From Ectobius pallidus (Eukaryota > Arthropoda > Insecta > Blattodea > Ectobiidae): DNA of 64,000 nt. The stretch is taken from contig CAXKWD010000011.1 in assembly GCA_964059195.1 (NCBI GenBank), positions 10,122,366 through 10,186,365 of the forward strand, read 5' to 3'. This document shows, in pieces, positions 56,426 to 64,000 of the stretch; position 1 is the first letter of the stretch, and each line of letters starts with the position of its first letter. The notes beneath the pieces are model-generated. The model saw only the letters and a program-made list of their open reading frames with translations, was not told the DNA's origin and did not search any database. A program made the translations under genes and the position numbers.

Positions 56426-57465
56426 AGCGAACGTACAGTCGCTGCAGCATCGTTTTAAGTTTGCTTCACGTTTGCTGCAGCGATGGCTAAGTGATCTCAG
56501 ATTCCGCTTTGAAGCGTTTGCTGCATAAACTCTCATGGTGCGTTTTTTTCACCTTATTTTGCTGCAGTGCTTTACAGATTGTGGACTATCCCATCATGTA
56601 GTCGTACCGTTGTCTACATACATTTTAAAACTTCTAATGCAAATACTAACTTCTTAGTTGAACGGTAGAAAATTGAAGAAAGAAAATACTATCACAAGTT
56701 TATTAATCAGATAGCTTGTTTTATGATATATTTCAGTTTTATTTTTTCCTGGGTTTTAACCTTTTCACTGCTACTGACGTATACATTCGTTACCTCAATA
56801 AATTGTATTTAAGCAAAATATATAAGATCGATAGAGTATATTTTACGTAAAATAAGAGGATTTTTATCCTCGTTATGAATATCACCCATGGAAACCAGAT
56901 ATTCCACTGAAAATTTCCTCATTAGTTTCAAACTTAGGGCATACTGATGATTTAACTTGATGCTTGCCAATATTAATATAAAAATTAAAGGGTTAATATA
57001 AAGGGGTAAATAATAATTAGTGAAATCTTTTGAGTTTAAAAATAGGAGCAAAATAAACATCGAAACATTTAATGATAATTAGACAAATCAATCTGATTAC
57101 TAAACTAACATCTGCGTTCTTCAGTGTCTTCCTGATCGATTTTGATATATTGGTGTTCAGATTAAGGATTTTAAAATAATCAATGGGTATTTCTATCAAA
57201 TAGAAGCCCATTATGCCTTTCTAAACGTTCATGCTATTATTTTACATTGAAATTGTTTAGTTATTAGGTTTTACAGGTAATTTTAAAATTTTTTTGAGAA
57301 ACGTGATATGTAATTTTATTGACATAAAGACTCCCCAAGTGCTGTGAAAAATCATAAATATGGGTGGATATTTTCTAGAATTTTTTTTAATACTGAAAAA
57401 CAACTCTCGAAAGAACTATAAATTATGATAATACAATCACTCCTAGTGCTGCTGCCATCATAAAT
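56426..57465. other. no gene recognised
   Basis: AT-rich; short minus-strand frames 56809-57211 lack motifs. Confidence 0.45.
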
Positions 57466-57469
57466 CTTC

Positions 57470-57925
57470 ACATACCTGCCCTTTGATTACAAGAAATTTG
57501 CGTAGAAACCTGATAGGCTAATACCCACATTATGGGTGTTTTTATTTGGTGAAAAAAGTTCCCGAAAATGAATACTTTATTTTATACGCACGCCTGCCCT
57601 TTGATTACAAGAAATTTGCTTTTAAACCTGATAATACCCACATTATGCGTATTTTTATTTGGTGAAAAAAGTTATCGAAAATGTATATTTTATTTTATAC
57701 TTATACCTGCCCTTTGATTACAAGAAATTTGCGTTTAAACTTGATAGTACCCACATTATGGGTATTTTTATTTGGTGAAAAAAGCTCTCGAAAATGAATA
57801 TTTTATTTTATACTTATACCTGCCCTTTGATTAGAAGAAATTTGCGTTTAAACCTGATAATACCCACATTGTGGTTATTTTTATTTAGTGAAAAAAGTTC
57901 ACGAAAATTAATATTTTATCAAAAA
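57470..57925 (+). repeat. satellite-like tandem repeat, four units of 113-118 bp
   Basis: CCTGCCCTTTGATTACAAG starts units at 57475, 57593, 57706 and 57819. Each unit holds the hairpin AATACCCACATTATGGGTATT or a variant, then TTTATTTGGTGAAAAAAG. The first unit is 5 bp longer. Units are about 90% identical. Confidence 0.92.
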
Positions 57926-58566
57926 TGTTCATTTCAATGTTATAGTTAAATGGGTCAAGTTACGGTCGCTGGAGTTTTACTAATTCACATTTATATATTA
58001 AACGTTATAAACACGGAGATCAAACAATAATTATCTCAGTTATTATAATCGTGAGCATGAGTTGAGGTTCCAGGACGGCATGCCCCAACGGAATGAAGAT
58101 GGAAATGCTGGCTGGACGGGTTAGAGGTGAGAGACAATACGAGTTAGACAAGTGGCTAGAAGGGTCAGCACTGAGGAACCTTGCTCTACTTGTATGGGTG
58201 TCGGGTGAACGGCCAGTATACAGTATAGCTTTCTCTCTGCAGCATCCAGTATCCAACATCCTATCGCACGCTCTTCAGTCACTATCAATTGGTGCAATTC
58301 TGGGAAATAGCAGTGCATAAATCTCTAAGATTAGTAGCTTCTTCCAACAAGATAGGAATAAAGCCAGTACGATGGAAGTTGGTTTGAGCCTTGATCGGAC
58401 AAGATTACGTGCAGTGGTGTAGTCGAGGATATACGCAAGTATACACCGCAAGTATACACATACACCGTATATCCTCTGCTTAAGCTTCTTATTAACGTAT
58501 GACTTCTGCTTCTGTGCGCATATTTTCTGTTTTGATTACTTTTGTTAATTTAGACTATTTCTCTAT
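57926..58566. other. no gene recognised
   Basis: 58040-58470 is GC-richer with small frames on both strands (58020-58320) and no recognised motif. ATACACCGCAAGTATACAC is partly duplicated at about 58430-58470. Confidence 0.4.
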
Positions 58567-58567
58567 A

Positions 58568-58587
58568 AAACATTATTATTATTGTTA

Positions 58588-58657
<70 letters not shown>
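58568..58657 (+). repeat. (ATT)n microsatellite
   Basis: About 29 units with two GTT interruptions. Confidence 0.96.
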
Positions 58658-58672
58658 CATCAACATCATAAC

Positions 58673-58992
58673 TAAACTAAACTCCGTGGCGCCATATCCA
58701 TGAAGGGACTAGGCCAACCACCTGACCGCTGCGTCATCTACCACAGGCAGATGGCAGGATTTGGGGAGCATGTGGTCAGCATGCTGACCTCCTGGCCATT
58801 AATGGTGGTTTCCATGACCGGAGCCGCTACTTTTCTATCAAGTAGCTCCTCAATTTGAATCACGAGGGTGAGTGCATCCCGTTCCAGACGACGTTCCTAC
58901 CTCAGAAAAATCGGAGGAGGTACCGGGGATCGAACCCGGGTCGACTGATCCGTAGTCAGTGACGCTAACCACAAGACCACGCCCGCTGTCGT
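58673..58992 (-). mobile_element. SINE family A, most complete copy
   Basis: From CTAAACTAAACTCCGTGGCG to the minus-strand tRNA-like head 58922-58988: GTGGTCTTGTGGTTAGCGTC (A-box region), then GGGTTCGATCCCCGG (B box, 58926-58940). It defines the family and is sandwiched between two (ATT)n arrays. Confidence 0.9.
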
Positions 58993-58994
58993 TA

Positions 58995-59964
<970 letters not shown>

Positions 59965-60273
59965 TTGCCGGCGTGGTATAGTGGTTAGCTTTGCACTAGT
60001 GGTTAGTAGGTCTGGGTTTGAACGCCAATAACTCTTTGGATTTTTCTGAGGTAGGGACATCTGGAACGAGATACAATCAGCCTCAGCTGAGGAGCTACTT
60101 GATAAAGAAGTAGCGGCTCCGCTATCATCAAGAAAGCAATCAATAATATTGCTGTGGGAGTCGCCATGCTGACCACATGTCCCCGAACCTGCCATCTTCC
60201 TGTGGTAGAAGAAACAGTGGTCAGTTGGCAGGCCTATACTCACAAGGAATGTAGCGCCAGAGACTTTAGTTTA
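59965..60273 (+). mobile_element. SINE family A copy, plus orientation
   Basis: tRNA-like head GGCGTGGTATAGTGGTTAGC ... GGGTTTGAACGCC (59971-60026), then TTTTTCTGAGGTAGGGAC, AGTAGCGGCTCCG and ACCACATGTCCCC, ending in GTAGCGCCAGAGACTTTAG. The only plus-strand copy of the family. Confidence 0.85.
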
Positions 60274-60289
60274 GCTACGCCCTCTCCAT

Positions 60290-60735
60290 GGGATTTTTCA
60301 TATGTAATTCCACGAGAATTGACTTTATTAAGACTATTCCATGAATAAAAATGTAACGGATTATACAAATAATAATTACTTTCGTGCTTTGTTGTATAAA
60401 AACAAAACTAACAGCTACGAGATCAGGGCATACTATGAATCGACCATCCATGGATCGATTCGAGTTACCATGTTGTGACAGTGCTACCAACGGTGCTTAT
60501 AAGACATAGTTAACTTCATTCAGGTAAGCTAACAGCAGAACAGAATAAAAGCACACCAACTAGCTTTCATCGAAACGAAATTGTTTTAATCAATGTACGT
60601 TTCTATTATTTCAATTACCAAACAAGTTATGTTGTATAAAATAATCAGTTTTCGTGATGCTTAAATGGCAGCGTGTTTCGTATTAAACATTGCACACTGA
60701 TGCTTACGTGTCCAGTAACGAACAGACGTTTTTAT
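60290..60735 (-). repeat. partial inverted copy of the fold-back repeat
   Basis: The complement of this segment aligns with about 60870-61375, including AGCTAACAGCAGAACAGAAT / TCTGTTCTGCTGTTAGCT. It lacks the terminal arm and abuts the full element, making a palindrome of about 1.2 kb. Confidence 0.82.
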
Positions 60736-60736
60736 T

Positions 60737-61504
60737 GACTATTCAACTCATACGCCGAGTGTTTGATATTGACCAATAACGTTTAGCAATTTCTCAGATA
60801 TAGACCAATCACGACCGTTTATCTTGCAATATTCTTGTGGAATCGCGAGGATGGTGTTTTATCGTGATAAAACCGTCTGCTCGTTACTGGAGACGCAAGT
60901 ATCAGTGTGCAGTGATTAACAGTCAGATGCTGCCACTACGCGGCACGAAAACAGATTATTTTATACAACATAACTTGTTTAGAAATTGAAATAATAGAAA
61001 TGTACATTGATTAAGAACACAATTTCGATTCGGTGCAAGCGAGTTCGTGTGTTCTTATTCTGTTCTGCTGTTAGCTTACCTGAATGAAGTTAACTATGTC
61101 TTATATGCTCATTTGGTAGCACTGATTACACCAAGGAAGCTCGAATCGATTCATGGATGGTTGAGTCACAGCATGCCGTGATCTCATAACTTTTAGTTTT
61201 GTTTTTATACAACGAAGCACGAAAGTAATTATTATTTATATTATCCGTTACATTTTATTCATGAAATAGTCTTAATAAATCCAACTCGAGTTGACGAGTT
61301 GCATCAGATAAATTCGCTCCTGCTGCGCAGTCGCGAATCTATCGATAAACTCGTCAACTCTCGTGGGATTACCTATGATAAAACAGCATCCTCGTATTAA
61401 TAGCAAGCGTTTTATAAGATAAACGATCGTGATTGGTCTATATCCGAGGAATTGCTAAACGTTATTGGTCAACATCAAACACACGGAATATGAGTGGAAT
61501 AGTC
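60737..61504 (+). mobile_element. fold-back-type element, 768 bp, about 120-bp arms
   Basis: GACTATTC-ACTCATA...GTGTTTGAT-TTGACCAATAACG at the left and its complement at the right (CGTTATTGGTCAACATCAAAC...GGAATAGTC). The arms align for about 120 bp. The interior is non-coding. A truncated copy begins at 63570. No target duplication recognised. Confidence 0.8.
61288..61354. mobile_element. 67-bp palindromic mini-insertion
   Basis: Absent from the paralogous segment at 60290-60330. It is flanked by CAACTC on both sides (61282-61287 and 61355-61360) and is nearly all inverted repeat (GAGTTGACGAGTT.../AACTCGTC; TTCGC...GCGAA). Confidence 0.7.
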
Positions 61505-62574
61505 CTTATAAAATTCTACTTTTGTTCTTCCAGGAGTATTTTAATCCGTGTATCACATTCGTATAGAACCATAAAGGATATTTCTTTTTTATTTTAATCT
61601 TGGCGATCTACAACACTCCTTCACACATCTGTGAACAACTTCATAAGAAAATCCTATTATAGGCATACGACCATCAGGATAACTGATGCTCGAAGACTGG
61701 GACCCGTGCATAAACACCTAGTCATCTGCAAATTAAGAGCTTGCACGTACCATGAAGCGCTCGGAAATGACAGTAACACCTGCTAATCGTAACCTTAGTT
61801 AGCTCGTATATGTCAGGAAGTAATAATACTTCATGTACTTATTACGTTATCATAACCTGTACGTAATGCAAATGGAAGTTCTGTATCCCGGGGAAAACTC
61901 CCACCACTAGTATGAATCCTAGCGTTGAATCAAACAATTTTGAGGTTTGTTTGGACCGAAGAGAGCCACAAGCTCATTTGCTCATGAGGAAGGTTGGGTT
62001 TATTAGGAGTGCACAATTTTTCGTAAGACAAATTAGAGTTCCTATGAAAAAACCCACAGTGTGAAAGGTTTTCTCTAGTGAAAGCAATGTTTTAGCACCA
62101 TTATTCACCTTTCGAGGGCTTTTATCCCTTTTTTCTCCACCGTACCCATAACCCCCTTTTCCAATTTTTTGCATTTTACTGCAGGTTTTTAATAATCCTC
62201 TAAGGCACATTTGGCATACGGCTTTCGAGTTTCATTGTTTTTTGTTTTATAACTATCTTGCTTTCGTTTCATTATCTGGGATTTTAAGAGTATTCAATTA
62301 ACTTTTCATCAGCTTGCAGTGAACATGGGAAAAGTGAACCTCTCTGCTTTTAGCAAACGCGGGAATGAAGGCACACCTGTAACAATGAAAAACAATTTCC
62401 AAATATTTCATTTTTCTTTTTAATTTCACTGAAATTAGTCAGCCTTCTGTTCGTGAATGTAAGTTCGTTAAATAATTAGTTTAGTCGCACCTTTTTGTCC
62501 CCTATTTTACCTAATTTTAGCGCATTTTCCCTTCCATTTTCATTAAGGAAATTGGGCCTGAAAAACTTAACTCT
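61505..62574. other. no gene recognised
   Basis: Mixed GC; a minus frame at 61974-62210 shows no motif. Confidence 0.45.
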
Positions 62575-62645
62575 GCTTGGAGATCCCAGCAGGATCGAAC
62601 CCGGGATCGCTCGCAGGATAGGGACGAACACTAGCTTTCATCTAA
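62575..62645 (-). mobile_element. tRNA-like SINE head
   Basis: Minus-strand GCGATCCCGGGTTCGATCC (B box, about 62591-62605) in a GC-rich patch. Body not delimited. Confidence 0.45.
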
Positions 62646-63345
62646 CAGATAATTTTTAATCCGCCATCCCTATTTAGAATACATTAATCTAAGTGTACAT
62701 TAATCTACTGTTAACTGCTACTATGACTATTTGTTTATTTAATATCCCTCCAGCGCACTAATCAGATTTGAATACATATAAACAAAGCTTTAATATAATT
62801 TACAACGTGGATTAAATTTACTAACTCTATACTGTATCAACATATAGTTATTGATGAAAAAGTAACGGACAATTAAAAAGTATTAACACTGTAAGAAAGA
62901 TATTTAATGGTATTCCTGGAAATACAAAGGTATATTTTGTTTGGTACTGTTTGGCCTCAGAGGCCCACAAATAAATATTAACTCACATTATATTTATTGA
63001 AATTAGACTTTAATAATTTGATCAAAAATGGTTTTCTGTTACTTATAAGTCAAGAGATCTTACTTGGAAATTTCACTCAGAAATAATAATATGCATTATA
63101 AAGATGCACTTTTTTGTAAAATGAAAGAATTCAACAAAAATACAATGAAAATGCAATGAGAAGGTGATAAAAACCTGATGAGAATTGCTTCAATGTTTCG
63201 CAATCGAAACTAGAATTAAAATTCATTTTAATAGAAGTTAAACAGATATTGTTCGGTTCATCAAATACACACAACAAAATTCAGCGCCTTCTTTTATTAT
63301 TGTATTGTAGGTATTTTAAAGTTATCTCCGCATTTTGTAAGCCAA

Positions 63346-63347
<2 letters not shown>
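62646..63347. other. no gene recognised
   Basis: AT-rich; nothing seen. Confidence 0.45.

Positions 63348-63396
<49 letters not shown>
63348..63396 (+). repeat. (AAT)n microsatellite
   Basis: About 16 AAT units. Confidence 0.95.
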
Positions 63397-63398
<2 letters not shown>

Positions 63399-63569
63399 GC
63401 AATAATTATTATAACTTTCATATTTTAATTCCAATTATTTTTTTTATTAATAAACAAGAATTGAAAGTTATGAGTCCCTGAGGCCCCCTTGGAATAGCTA
63501 GGGTTAATAGAACAGTCACTAACAGTACATAATTATAAACAATGCGAAATCTGTGGCAATTTAAGCGAC

Positions 63570-64000
63570 TATTCCATTCATTGACCAAATTGACCAATTG
63601 ACCAAATTGATATTGACCAATAAGGTTTAGCAATTCCTCGGATATAGACCAATCACGGCCGTTTATCTTACAATATTCTTGTAGGAATCGCGAGGATGGC
63701 ATTTTATCGGGTAAAACCGTCTGCTCGTTACTGGACACGTAAGCATCAGTGTGCAGTGATTAGTACGTCATATGTTGCCATTAAACAGCACGAAAACAGA
63801 TTATTTTATACAACATAACTTGCTTGGAAATTGAAATAATATATTTACATCGATTAAAAACACAATTTCAGTTCGGTGCAAGCCAGTTCGTGTGCTTTTA
63901 TTCTGTTCTGCTGTTAGCTTACCTGAATGAAGTTAACTATGTCTTATATTGGTAGCACTGGTCACAGCATGGACATGGTGACTCGAATTGTAGCACTCGT
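63570..64000 (+). mobile_element. fold-back element copy, cut by the window end
   Basis: GACTATTCCATTCATTGACC, then TTGACCAAA-type iterations, then the arm (TATTGACCAATAAGG...ATCGCGAGGATGG) and interior matching 60760-61150 at about 90%. The 106-codon minus frame 63418-63738 runs through this arm and is not a gene. Confidence 0.85.

Noticed and set aside
57475..57925. Hammerhead ribozyme in the satellite (CTGAT-A, stem, GAAA-like text)
   Set aside because: The core would need CTGATGA and a GAAA directly after stem II; here the order and spacing are wrong.
63418..63738. 106-codon minus-strand protein
   Set aside because: Mostly the terminal arm of the fold-back repeat, also present at 60760 without an open frame.

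Overview
This window looks like non-genic DNA from a large, AT-rich, repeat-laden insect genome. A cockroach or other blattodean is my best guess. That guess rests on the style of the repeats: tRNA-headed SINEs, many (ATT)n arrays, TTAGG-type pentamers (the insect telomere unit) and several hAT-like MITEs. It does not rest on a database match. I found no host protein gene I would defend. Nearly all long open frames are translations of microsatellites or chance frames. The coding signal that is present belongs to decayed mobile elements. Layout: 1-12 kb holds a 658-bp hAT-like MITE with an 8-bp target duplication, a second MITE, a SINE interrupted by another retroposon (14-bp target duplication), a 268-bp hAT MITE, a TIR element split by a retroposon 3' end, and a 0.93-kb inverted SINE pair. 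It also has a weak tandem repeat and one GC-richer segment that could be a first exon. 12-23 kb holds further SINE heads, a small MITE, a reverse-transcriptase C-terminal remnant, a second copy of the 8-bp-TSD MITE and a 24-bp minisatellite. 23-27 kb is the richest block for coding remnants: a reverse-transcriptase tail, a 1.68-kb hAT element with TIRs, near-perfect 8-bp target duplication and two pieces of a broken transposase, and the 3' end of a non-LTR element with a TTATC tail. 28-46 kb is packed with TIR elements. These include the third copy of the MITE, a nearby hAT remnant that may be its relative, a MITE carrying a 35-bp tandem array nested in a SINE, a MITE carrying TTAGG-like pentamers, and four elements of about 666-690 bp. 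It also holds a minus-strand fragment of an uncharacterised repeat-borne protein. 48.7-49.9 kb is a 1.1-kb TIR element with a 4-bp target duplication and a decayed two-exon gene with a clean 81-bp intron. 51-64 kb contains SINEs, reverse-transcriptase tails, G-run hAT MITEs, a 113-118-bp satellite, a nearly pure (ATT)n array of about 350 bp and a fold-back repeat family that runs off the right end. How the parts relate: SINEs and 5'-truncated non-LTR pieces repeatedly sit beside or between (ATT)n arrays, which suggests the arrays act as retroposon tails and landing sites. The observation I consider most novel is an excess of the palindrome TAGGCCTA. In two places a comparison with a paralogue or a conserved coding motif shows it arose as a precise 6-bp insertion (GGCC plus a duplicated TA). 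That looks like a micro-insertion or an excision footprint at TA sites.
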